This document shows, piece by piece, positions 10,355 through 20,790 of a stretch of 64,000 nt of DNA. A model generated the notes under the pieces. The model was given only the letters and a program-made list of their open reading frames with translations. It was not told the DNA's origin and ran no database searches. The stretch comes from Symbiotaphrina buchneri. Taxonomy: Eukaryota > Ascomycota > Symbiotaphrinales > Symbiotaphrinaceae. Position 1 is the stretch's first letter. Each line of letters starts with the position of its first letter. The stretch lies in contig BCIG01000013.1 of the NCBI GenBank assembly GCA_001599915.1, positions 434,001 through 498,000 on the forward strand. The letters run 5' to 3'. Both the position numbers and the translations under genes were made by a program.

Positions 10355-12770
10355 CGCCTGACGCGGACTCACCTGGACCTGCCATTATTCCCTCTGTCTC
10401 ACATTGTGCTGTTCAGCTAAGGCCCGCCCGCTAACAACGCACTTTCTCTCTCGCTCTCCCACAAGAACTTCCCTCATCTCAGCACTCAGGGTCATATCAT
10501 GTGAGATACAGGTGAAGGGTGAGGATGACCGTTGATGTCGCGCTGTCCATGCTCACGTGGAAACCCTTCTGAAGTCTGCGCTTTGCAGCATGCCGCTCTT
10601 GCCAGGTTGGCTCTGGTCACTGTCGTCAAGCATGCAAGTCATGTCTGGCCCTCGTCTACTAATATCTGAGGGGGACAAATAGAGAAGAGTCAAGACGAAA
10701 CCATCCTCGCCTGTCGCCTTTGCAAATCCTGTCGCGTCTCAATTTGCGCCTCTCTGGGATTTTTCCACTGTTGCTTTATTTTTTCTCTTGACTTATCCGA
10801 CTCTTTGACATGGTCAACTGTCTTGACTCATGGTGTGGCATTAGACCGGATTTCACATCCTGCGAAGAGATCCAGTCGCTCATTTATGCTCTGTTTCTGC
10901 TATCCGCAGCCGTTACGCCTCGTGATTCCCCGTGCGCTACTGGATTGGAACTCAACGTGACTCACCACGATCCCGTTTTTTGTTGCGCGACAAGGGAAGC
11001 AATGACTCCATGGAAACCAAATCACAGGTTGCTCGCCTGTCTGGACCTCCCAGCCAAACTGGTTGTTATGTTGCCATCTTTCCTTTTCCCTTACTCGCTG
11101 CATTCAGCAAGTACTCTTTGATTCTGTCCAATACTGTGCATGAGCCATTGCTGGCGGCGAGTTATTCGCAGGCACGAAATCCTCTGGTGGAGCCAGCGAC
11201 AGCTAACAAACGGAAAACCGGTTGATACATCATATCTCGACAATTGTTGTGGCACAGGGGACCCGCGGCTGCTTGGTTTCTTGGCCTCTCATTGGCAACG
11301 CCATGTCGTACTCGGGGCCGAATCAAATCGTATTTGTTAGGCCGTGACCTATGTCGTTGCTGAACCAGACACAGTGCACTATCCAACAAGGGCGGCCACG
11401 CAATTATGTAAGTATGATAAATAGGCTATCACCGCTGTTTTGCGTGAGTGGTGTCATGCTCGCAGTAGTAAAGCCGAGTCGTTGAGCCTGGGCACAGAGT
11501 CCATGCCAGAGGTGTAGATTACAGCCATGCTGTTGGAGCTCACAAGGTCATTGACCCGGATAAGAAACACTCTGCACGTTCCTCGTGCCGGTACTGCACC
11601 AGGGATACTTGCGTCCAGAATTGACTGGAGAACTGACCGATATCACCTGGCAATCTGGCACCAGCAACCCCTCAGGGCATCGTCAAGTGAAGTGTCTCTG
11701 GACATGGCAGAGATAGGCGACCAGAAAGGGCAGAGACAACAGGCCCGATACGGGACATCATAATCCAAGGCTGGGGCTGAAACAGTATGGGTCCCACTGG
11801 GGCATCATCTCTTATGTACGAATCAAGGCCGAGCCTGCCTTCTCCCTTAAGCTACGCAGCCCCGATGCGACAGGACGTACTGGATCCCGACTGGAAAGGA
11901 ATATATTTATCTTAATATTGAATACCGGTACACCAAGGTGGTCCTTCGTAGTAGGCCATGATTGCCTTAAGCCAGCCGCAACGGGCCAGGGAACACAAGC
12001 ATGCTGCATTATTACCTAAACAGGTGGCGCTCGATCACTGGTGAGCGCATAAGACATCATAAGATCCACTAGGCAACCATTCACCCCTACCGGGCAAGGG
12101 ACCCCCTACTGGCCAGCTGGGAGAAATGAGGCATTTTTGATCGCGAGGCCGACAGCGTCTGCCCGCCTGGACCCCTTCTGCTTATGATTTGATTCGCATG
12201 CGGCAGGATCCCAAGTCTTCGGGTATCTGACTATCTTATCTTACAGCCGGCAGGCGGGGATACCACTAAGAGAGTTAGGGAACCGTCCCGAAAAGCACAA
12301 GCACCCTCTCGCGGCCTAGGATCGAGATATGTTTCCTGTTCACATTTGGAAGCGTGCAAACTCAAGCCGTGTAGCATTTTGGCGGAGAGGAATCGACGCC
12401 ATAGAAAGCAAATCATAGTCATTGCATCACAGGCTCATATGTTTATGCGATAGATAGGTTACACCCCGTGCATTCATGAAGAGAAAGCCCAGATCAATTC
12501 GTGAAGTTGCAAGACTCCCTCTATGCCGGACGAGCCTGAAAAAGCAAGGCTGTGAGACTGTAATCAAGCGCTGTATGCATAGACGATTGCAGGATAAGGG
12601 AAGGAAAGAACATAGAAGGCTCTCTGACGATCTTTCCGCGCAGACACTCTCTGGCAGCGAATGCCTTGGAAATTTATTGCTATCCGTAGCCCCGCTTGAG
12701 CTTCCGCATTGCGGATATGTATTTCCGCTTCCTGCCAAAATAAGGCAGATGCCGATTCCCCTTCACCGGC

Positions 12771-14975
12771 CTAAGCGCGGTAGATTCGAACCTAGCATGT
12801 ATCAGCAATGTCCAATCACCAGAGGGTCGAGGACACAGGCACTGCATGTCTATATCACTAACCTTCTGCTTAATTCTCTTTCTGCAAAGTGGGCAGTTGG
12901 CCGGGCGCGATGGCCTTGTCCTATCATGAGCGAAAGTGGGGACATGTTGCTTTGCACACCACTGACACATCACCATGTGACCGCAGGGCAAGACGGCTGT
13001 GTCTGCTATCTGGGTATAGCAGATTTTGCACTCGAGCAAGACTGTCATCGCCGTCTCATCCTGAGGCTCAGGTCTTCCATCATCTTCCAGATCTAGCCCA
13101 CGATTCTCTGCTCCTGCAAAACCAACCTGCGAGTCCACATCCCTCCATCGGTCATCTTGTCCTCTCAACATATCATAACGCTGAAGTCGCTGTCTTCTCT
13201 CCAGCCGCTGTTGGTGAAATTCAAGGCGCATTAGAGCTTCGTCGCTCATGCCCGCGCCTGGGGTCAGTGGATTCAACGTGCTCGAAGGAGCGTCGGTGGC
13301 ACCGTTGCTCGCCGGCTGCGCCCAGCCACTATTGCGTAGCGTCGAGTAATACCGTCGAAGTAATGGATCCTCTGAGTCTGAGAAATCCGGAGGCGATGAG
13401 CTCCTCCCACCAAGCGTTGAACTTACGTCCCCAATAGGTCTATCCCTCATGATCTGCTGCTGGCGTCTCATCTCCGTTAACAATGCCCTCATCCTTGTAC
13501 GGGCTAGTGACGGGTTGGAATTTTCAGCTGCACGAGGAGCAGGATCAGCATTCAGCTGTGGCTCCGGCAGGCTGTGCATGGGTCCCGTCAGAGGCAGCAA
13601 GTCGGGCGGCTCGTTCTGCAAGCCTGTCATGTTTGTCTGGTGCAGCGTGTCGCGTGCAACCGTGCCGCTGTCGGCAGAAATCTCCGTGGCATCATCTTCC
13701 ATGACGCGAGTTTCAGCCTCGAGAACTTCCCGTAACATGGCTTCTTGCCTTCTGTCTTCCTCAGCTTGTCTGTAGCGGTTCCATGCGCGAGTGAACATAT
13801 ATGAAACAGGACTTTCGTAGTTGGCGCCCTGCCTCTCAACTTCTTCACGACTACCAAAGACCCGGGTATAGTTTTCCGCTTGCCGTAGATCTCGTGCCAC
13901 ACGTCTCACTCTTTCCGTTGCAGCTTGTACTTGTCCCTCCGAAACCTCAAGCTCATGAGCAGCAGATTCTCTCGCTGCTCGCGCCGTTTCCAAGGTACCA
14001 TTCGCTAGTTGTAAGGCTTGATGAAGGGAATGGTGATCTGTCCTTAACGGTGCAGTCATGTTAGGAGCGTCTGCGATGGCGAGGAAGGGCGCTCTGGCCC
14101 TTACCGCGGCGTGAGATGACGTTCCAAGATCTCCCTGCAACCTGTGTAACCGATTTTCTAGAGCGGCCGTTCCACTGTCCGCGTCCCTGTGATCTGGGAC
14201 TGTTTCGCCCAATTCACGAAGTCCTGTAACTACTCTTTCAATACCACCCCGCATTCTTGTCAATTCCCTCCGTAACGCTGCAATACGGCGTTCGGCCCGT
14301 TCACGTGCGTCCTGTTCCAAATAGTGTTGGGCTGTGACAGCAATCGGTTCCTGGTCGGTGTTACCGCTCATGCCGGGCGAAGTAAATACGCCCTCTGCCT
14401 CACTGTTCTGGGTTGGCGTTTCCTCGTTGCCTGAGATTGACGACATTCTAGAGTGGTGGCCGACGTGTTGCAGATTTTGGGCCCGTAATTGTTCGAGACT
14501 TCGTGGAAGCTGGCCAGGTGCCACTTCGCTCAAAGGCTCCCCTAATACGGCTATTCTTTCTTCAGACCCGTCTTCCCTCTTGATGATCCTATAGCCTCTA
14601 TGGTGATCGTACCACTTCTGGAGGAAAGCAGACTGATCAGGGTACTCTGGTATCCGAGTCTGGCCCGGTCTGAGTGGAGGGTCGGCGGCCTCGATCCTGG
14701 CGCTCCAGAATTCTATACAGCACGTCAGTTCGCAGTCCTTGTTGGAAACGTCAGAAGGTGTGTGAAGGACCTTTGCAGAACCAGCAGTACTTATCCCACC
14801 TCTTTCCCCTAAGCACGGAGCCGATTCCGTCAATATAGATAGAATAAGCCGGCGAGTGGGGTCTGCGATCTGCACATGCGCAGCATAATGGAGTAGCTGT
14901 TAAGCGGCAAGAGGTCGGTAGTTTGTGGTCACAGAAGTCAGGCCTACGAGGCGTGTTGGCTGTGAGAGTTGCCAT
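12771..14975 (-). CDS. RING finger (C3HC4) coiled-coil protein, probable E3 ubiquitin ligase
   Basis: Three exons (14975-14771, 14712-12863, 12791-12771) give 691 residues. The N-terminus has a cysteine-containing segment ending RGKRWDKYCWFCK that joins EFWSARIEAADPPLR across intron 14713-14770. A long middle region holds Arg/Glu/Ala-rich coiled-coil stretches (about residues 170-370) and acidic Ser-rich linkers. The C-terminal RING reads CKICYTQIADTAVLPCGHMV, MCQWCAKQH and NCPLCRKRIKQK: C-x2-C, C-x-H, C-x2-C, C-x2-C spacing as in C3HC4 fingers. A last 71-nt intron (12792-12862, GTTAGT..CTGATACATGCTAG) joins K to VRIYRA and a stop; without it the protein would gain an unrelated tail. The first intron has a poor donor (GTCCTT). 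RINGs of this type bind E2 enzymes; the substrate is unknown. Confidence 0.87.
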
Positions 14976-15664
14976 GTTGGGGAAGTTGGTGAATGCAGGA
15001 GGGACTGAGGTGAATAGGGAAAGAGCAGGTCAGCCGGTGAGGCTGCCTCCTCAGTCACTCTTCGACGTAGATGAAGAGCTGGATGCAAGGGTTAATGTAA
15101 ATAGCGAGGAGGGTATCAATAACGGTAGGCTGTGAATGAATGCAGATTCGACAGAGCCGCATATGGCTGTCCAGCCGACTGCAGCAGGTTTGTTGGTGTG
15201 AATGAGACCTTGCAAAGAGGCAAGCAGATTGATGGAGTCACTGCAAGTACGGAATAGATACGGAAGTACAGTGCAAGAAGTGACTCCGATTGGAGTTAAG
15301 GTAAGGTACCTGAGAGATACCTTAGATAAGGTGAGGTACCTTATCGATTACGTGGAGTACCGTAAGTGCGAGTGGGCTGGTACTTAACTTAAAAGCTGCG
15401 CGGATCGGGCCGGGTCAATAAATGTCTTGTTTCTTGGTGGGTCAGTATATAGGGGTACAATAATGGAGGCAGGACGAGTACACCCACACACTGGCTCAGC
15501 AGGATGTACTCCGTACGCCAATATATCACTCGTACCTTGTCCGACACAGATTTTGAAGCCACATGTGGCTGGGCTCTCCCCACCTTATGCCATCACTGAT
15601 GAATCCCTAAGGTACTTTACCTACCTGGATAAGGTCCGGGGACTTTCTTGTTGTGTTGCTCTTC
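14976..15664. other. Divergent promoter between RING gene and NUDIX gene
   Basis: The two genes are transcribed away from each other from this stretch, which has no coding content. It is unusually rich in palindromic words (15295-15345 and 15606-15627) and holds one GTACTCCGTACG at 15506-15517. Confidence 0.7.
15295..15345. repeat. Dense TAAGGTA/TACCTTA motif array
   Basis: It contains TTAAGGTAAGGTACC, GATACCTTAGATAAGG and TGAGGTACCTTATCG in succession. Fourteen bases (AAGGTGAGGTACCT, 15328-15341) recur exactly at 45027-45040 in another divergent promoter. Confidence 0.75.
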
Positions 15665-16623
15665 ATGCTTTCGAGAAAGGTGCTGGTCTCACGACATTTC
15701 GTCTCTCTCATCTCTACTCGTACAAGCGCAATGTCAACCTTCAGGCTTCCAGATACACATCCCGAGGTGCCTGTGTGCCTGACATCGGACATCATCAAAG
15801 ATCAATTGCTACACTTTCCCGCCTTCAAAAATTGGATTTCGACGCTACAACATTCGCTTTCCCTGCAAGAGACAAACGAGTCCCACGCTTTTCATGCTGC
15901 TCCTTATCGACTGCGGAAGATCAACATTCAATCCGTCGACTGGTTTGGTGGCGGCAAGCGACTGGGCTTCGTGAAACTACAGGCTGACATAACCAATGAC
16001 AATGGAGAGAAGCTACCGGGCTCTGTGTTCCTGAGAGGTGGAAGCGTGGGGATGATGGTATGCAAGCTGCTACGCTTGATGTTGTCTGCCTCTGTTCACC
16101 GATCTCGCAGGTCATATTACAGCCTGACGATGTGCCTGAGGATTCAGAGGATGATAAACATGTGATATTGACTGTGCAGCCTCGGATAGCCGCGGGGTCC
16201 TTGTGCATGACCGAGTTGCCGGCTGGCATGGTTGACGAGGGCACTTTCTCTGGTGCTGCAGCCCAGGAAATCAGAGAGGAGATCGGCCTCGAAATCCCGG
16301 AACGGGAGCTGATCGAGATGACAAAGCTCGCCATTCCCAGCACAGAGTCAACTACTGGAGAAAGGCTTCAGCGAGCAATGTATAGCAGCCCAGGGGGTAG
16401 TGACGAGTTCCTGCCATTGTTCCTTCACCAAAGGCGGGTACCGAGGGACCAACTGAAGGAGTGGCAGGGCAAATTGACCGGCCTCAGGGACCATGGCGAG
16501 AAGATCACCTTGAAGGTTGTACCTTTGCAAGAATTGTACATAGAAGCAGGTCATGACGCCAAAGCACTTGCGGCATTGGCATTGTATGATGGACTTAGGA
16601 AAAAAGGAAGAATTCATAATTGA
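15665..16623 (+). CDS. NUDIX hydrolase, ADP-sugar diphosphatase type
   Basis: Exons 15665-16057 and 16111-16623 give 301 residues. The 53-nt intron starts GTATGC and ends TCGCAG, joining GGSVGMM to VILQPDD. Family members cleave ADP-ribose or related nucleotide sugars to AMP plus sugar phosphate. The NUDIX region reads ELPAGMVDEGTFSGAAAQEI followed by REEIGLEI; the catalytic glutamates of REEIG are present, while the position before the EI helix is Q rather than R, as in the NUDT14-like subgroup. ILTVQPRIAAGS precedes it, and a helical C-terminal arm follows. Two starts are possible: ATG 15665 adds a 22-residue arginine- and serine-rich, acid-free leader that looks like a mitochondrial presequence; ATG 15731 (MSTFRLPD) gives a 279-residue cytosolic form. 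I annotate the longer one. Confidence 0.9.
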
Positions 16624-17859
16624 TGCCGGAACGGCTTGACGGGCGTGATATGGCCTAGTCTACAGGTCACAGCTACCTTACTCAGCCCACGATATGGGGG
16701 ATTCGTGGGGAAGGAAACAGGACGGTCCGACATCAATCCTGGTGTTGAGGTGGGGGAACACGCACCGTGCATTGATTGCTGACAGGCCTCGCCACATTAG
16801 GTGCTCCGGGCCTTGTGTACCGGTATCCCTACCTAACTTTGACAGCGAGTGAGACCGTAAATGCACCGGGAAAAGGCACTCGATACGGGATTGTGTGAGT
16901 GGAAGCAATGATCGGCATGAGGAGCCACTTCATAAGGTACGAATATCTTAGTTACCTTAAGGGACTTACTTATCTTGCCGGATGGGCGAGGGAAGCGGTC
17001 GGCGCGCCACTGTGGCTGTGGCAGTGCTGCTTCCCTGATTTTCGTGGCCTCGTGCCAGTCCGAGCAGCCATTTGGCGCATTCGAAGCAATTCACACAAAC
17101 TTGGGGGATCTTTTCTTGCTTTGGCCTTTTTGCCCCGCTGCTGTCAATAATCTCATGCTCAGTACAAGTTTGTGAATGATCTAAAGGATAACCAACCCCC
17201 CGTACTCCGTAAACAAGCGCATCCCCACCCCAAACCTTCTTGCTGATCCCTTGACCGCTTGATCTACGACCATTGTCAACCAACCGTGAAGGATCGGTCG
17301 TCGTGTGCCATCGCGATTTCTCCTGCGTTGTTACGGCTCTTTTGGTTCGGTCGCGCAAGAGACCTCAGACGGTCCGGTGCCTGGGCTTTGCCAGGGGGCC
17401 ACTAGTCGTACATTTTTCATTTGAGGGGTCATCATCGGCACGGATCAAGCTCACCCAACCGCGTCTCGCCTCGACCAAGGAGGCTAAGGGAGCGCCTTGC
17501 TCCTTTCTCAGCCAACCCCAGCTTCGCCTGCATCCCAACTTCATACTCGCACACGAACGCAAGCACGCACTTACCTCATCCTCACCTCTTCTGCCGGTCT
17601 GGATTTACTTGTTGCCTTGAGCCCTTCCATCTGGACCTGCTGGTTTCTGGACCTCGGCGGGCTTGATCCAAGCCATTGCAGAAGTCGCAACAGGATTTGT
17701 TGGACAACAGCCGGTAAGGCTGGAGTGAATCCGGAACGACTGTCGTTCGTCATCTGTGACACACTACCTGCGAGTTGCGCGATCGCGATCTCTAGTACTG
17801 CGCATCCATAGTGGTAGCTCCGGGAGGAATCTACGCCTGTTCCCGAGCACTACAACTTA
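16624..17859. other. Intergenic, SHO1 promoter and leader
   Basis: No coding segment was recognised. A motif cluster lies at 16932-16960, CGTACTCCGTAA at 17201, and a pyrimidine-rich zone at about 17490-17600 is a likely transcription start region for SHO1. Confidence 0.65.
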
Positions 17860-19010
17860 ATGCCGCCTTACGGCTCTCTCAACTCTCCTTCTCTTCGCAA
17901 GATGAATGGGCATCCAGAAACAGGAGGACATGGGAGGTTTCGGGGAAGTGGTTTCAGCATTGGCAACATAATTGGGGATCCTTTCGCTGCTACAACGATA
18001 TCTGTTGCCGTGGTACGTGCCGAATTCTTTGTCCAGCGTGTCCGGTCTCATGCTAACTATGGTGGTAATTTGAATTAGGCTGGCTGGCTCATTGCGTTCA
18101 TTTCGTCTATCATTTCAGACATCGACTCCAGCTTTCCAAATTTTGCATGGTGGGCTATCGTGTACATGCTTTTTTGCATCCTGGGAGTCGCCGTGGTGGT
18201 AGGTTCGAATTCGGTGGCCACATATCAGGTCGCGGTAAGCTATGGTCATGAGTCCATGTTAAGTGCAGCTGCTGATGTCTAGTTTAAGGTCGTGGGCTTT
18301 CTGGCGGCGGGATTGGTCTTCACTTCGTCTGCGGTGAACACCCTGGTGTATTCGGCTGAGAACGCGAAAGAGTCGGCAGCGGCTGGCCATATTTTACTAT
18401 CTATAATTGCCGTAAGCAATAACGCGCCGCGCATTCCAATTCTCCAATTGACAGCTTTTAGATTCTGTGGATTTTCTATTTTGGATCGACTCCGCAAGCC
18501 AGCCATCGAGCATACGTGGACTCCTTCGCTTTGAACAAGGATCACAGGCAGTCGTCTCGCGCCAGCCAGCCGATGTCGAATGCTTATGGAAATGGCCGCC
18601 CTGATACGTCTATATCTGGGCAGCAAGGGCCACAGATGTATACATCCGCGCAATTGAATGGCTTCGAGACATCGTCACCCGTTTCTGGCTATCCAGGCGG
18701 ACCCCTCGGAACAGAACATAGGAGCTCGCCCCAGCCTAGGTTTGGGTCAGTTTCCGCATCTACGCCACCTCTGCATCAAGCTGGGCAAGGCGGGCCCGCA
18801 ACTAGCGGCGAGGTGGGAGCACCTACCGAGTATCCCTACCGGGCCAAAGCCATCTATTCGTACGAGGCGAATCCGGATGACGCCAATGAGATTAGTTTCT
18901 CCAAGCACGAGATTCTGGAAGTGTCGGATGTGAGTGGGCGGTGGTGGCAGGCGAAGAAAGAGAATGGGGAGACCGGCATAGCGCCCTCAAATTATTTGAT
19001 TCTTCTATGA
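17860..19010 (+). CDS. SHO1: Sho1 osmosensor, four-TM SH3 membrane adaptor
   Basis: Four exons (17860-18012, 18079-18234, 18283-18411, 18462-19010) give 328 residues. Sho1 sits in the plasma membrane and feeds the HOG and filamentation MAPK pathways by binding Pbs2 through its SH3 domain. The N-terminal cytosolic tail includes [18 protein letters not shown], the conserved lead-in to the first membrane helix. Four hydrophobic helices follow (about residues 45-155), including [43 protein letters not shown] and [16 protein letters not shown] Ser/Gln/Pro-rich linker leads to the C-terminal SH3 domain with ALYDY-like [37 protein letters not shown] and [10 protein letters not shown]. All three introns are phase 0 and 48-66 nt long. 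A second ATG at 17902 is possible; the first fits homologous N-termini better. Confidence 0.96.
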
Positions 19011-20005
19011 TTGCTTTCTTCTTTGCGAGTTTGGGCGGCGAGGAGTGATGCCTTGGGTTTTTAATGGTGACGACTCTGTCTCTTTACCTGTCTCGTTCTG
19101 ATGTTCCTGACCTGAGGGATGCCTCCGCGCAAGAGTCTTTGATCTGTGTGATTCCCGGGCTGCCATGCCTGTCATTGCGTCCGCCCTAGCGTGTCCAGTA
19201 TGCGCAGAGTGTTTGGATTGTTGGGAGTCATTGGGTCTTCCGTTAGAAGGACGGTTGAGCTGGCAACCATCGTCTTCGGCCAGGTTGTTTTCTCCTCGGT
19301 CTCGTGCTTGCCTTTGTGCCCTCATATACCAATTTTATCCTTTCCCGTCGAGAGTCCGGAGAAGGTCCCTCTTATTCCGCGAGGTGACTGCTATGGTGAG
19401 ATATGTTCACATGTTGAAAAGTCCTCTGCCGTTCTCACCCGCCCATCAGAAGTTGGACAGCCATCCAATGGATCTTGAATAAGAGCCTACAATCCAAAGC
19501 CTCTGCCTACGACGACCTGTTTCTCACGCTCTCTCGATTGCTGCCCTTGGAGAGGGGTAGGCAAGTTTGGCTCGCATACCCGACATAAGTGGCCGACAGG
19601 GGTATGTCGACAACGGCACCAGCCTGCAGGTTGTTTTCGACGGCTCAGCACGGTCGTGCCACGTGGATTTGCTTCCCGCAGCTGCAGATCATCCCGACGA
19701 GCCGTGTCTACCTTACCTTACTGATTCCAATGAAGACCCTCATGAGCGGGGAGTCGACAGCACAGCGGATGTCTGCGCCGTCTGCCGGAGGGGCTGGAGC
19801 CAATGGGGCGTTGCATGATAATGGGAAAACTGAGGTTGGGCTGCTCCGGTCTGACACAGGTGCAGACGAATGCACTGCTGCAAGGTACGATTAAGGGTAA
19901 GGCACTCGATCCCCCGCATTGGTCGCCGCCAACGCACCGAGCGTCAAACATGATGATGGGCATAGTCTTAGTTGTACTAGGGAGCACGAATAAGGTCATA
20001 CGTCC

Positions 20006-20039
20006 CTTAGGTAAGGTGCCTTACTTTACCTTACGGTAG
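20006..20039. repeat. TAAGGTA/TACCTTA motif array
   Basis: CTTAGGTAAGGTGCCTTACT is followed by TTACCTTACGGTAG. It lies about 770 bp upstream of the PQ-loop start and is followed within 140 bp by a second cluster. Confidence 0.7.
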
Positions 20040-20175
20040 GCAATCCTACAATCCCCATTATGGCCGCCACTTCAACCAGTTCCAGCCTTGTCGCATCGAT
20101 CATTTTCTTCCGTCATTTAAGCTCGGGGCTTTAGGCGGGGGTACCTAGTGGTACCGTGGTAGTGGCCGAGAAAGC

Positions 20176-20206
20176 ACCTAACCTTAAGGTACCTTAACTT
20201 TACCTG
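20176..20206. repeat. TAAGGTA/TACCTTA motif array
   Basis: ACCTAACCTTAAGGTACCTT is followed by AACTTTACCT. The core AAGGTACCTT is a perfect 10-bp palindrome. Confidence 0.7.
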
Positions 20207-20790
20207 TCTCGCCTTAGGGCCGGGTGCACAGGGTAATCCTTCTCGACCGGGCTAGTTTCCTCTCACTGGCATCCATCCGTGCACGACGGTTGATTCTTTT
20301 TGGTCATGGAAACAGAAAATCTCGTGGAATCGAGTCCTCCGGTACGGGCGCACTCCGGTGGGCCTACCAGTGCCTTGCCCATGATTCCTGCGCCTAGCCC
20401 TTTGTACATACGCGATGTGTGTGTACGAAATACCTTTCATGTCCTTCCCGTCTCTCGGACTGGTACTGGTGGTGTTGGCAGCGGAGTAGTTGGCTGATCT
20501 TCGTCGTCTCTTGCCTGCCTCATTCCACTTACCATTGCCATAGATGGTCCTTGTCTCAGCATCTCTACTTATAGCTCTCTCTTTCTTACGCCCTCGGAAC
20601 CTTGACTACCAGTACTTCAGGATCCGTGCTGCTCGTTTCGTAGTCCATCCTTGACTTCGGCGCTGAAGGCTTGTTCTTGTATAACTTCCTCTGGTTGTCG
20701 AGGATAGACGTGCAGTTTCTACCAGGGGTATTGCTAGTTGCATAGCCAGACGCTTTCTGCCTCTACCTTTTGGAACTCTTGTTCACTGGT

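Larger units (their letters stand above)
9464..12770. other. 3.3 kb gene-free stretch with possible noncoding transcript
   Basis: The stretch lies between the start of the EST1-type gene and the end of the RING gene, both on the minus strand. I found no conserved coding segment on either strand. It holds a motif cluster at 10036-10055 and a TATA-like palindrome at 10343-10354 followed by pyrimidine-rich sequence to about 10480. Several ATG or near-ATG frames of about 60-105 codons (for example 10810-11121 plus, 12476-13096 plus overlapping the RING gene) resemble nothing known. The size is unusual for a window where most gaps are under 1 kb. Confidence 0.55.
19011..20790. other. Intergenic, 1.8 kb with three motif clusters
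   Basis: No coding segment was recognised. It is the 3' flank of SHO1 and 5' flank of the PQ-loop gene. Palindromic-word clusters occur at 19709-19722, 20006-20039 and 20176-20206. Confidence 0.65.

Noticed and set aside
10810-11225. Plus-strand frames of about 100 codons in the 3.3 kb gap
   Set aside because: There are two overlapping frames, one without an ATG start and neither with recognisable domains. They are kept only as part of a possible noncoding transcript.
12786-12800. GGTTCGAATC on the minus strand resembling a tRNA T-arm
   Set aside because: It is the start of the last RING exon (VRIYRA), and the neighbouring bases do not pair.
12476-13096. 206-codon plus-strand frame opposite the RING gene
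   Set aside because: It is antisense to the RING domain exon, whose protein is clearly conserved. The plus frame shows no motif.
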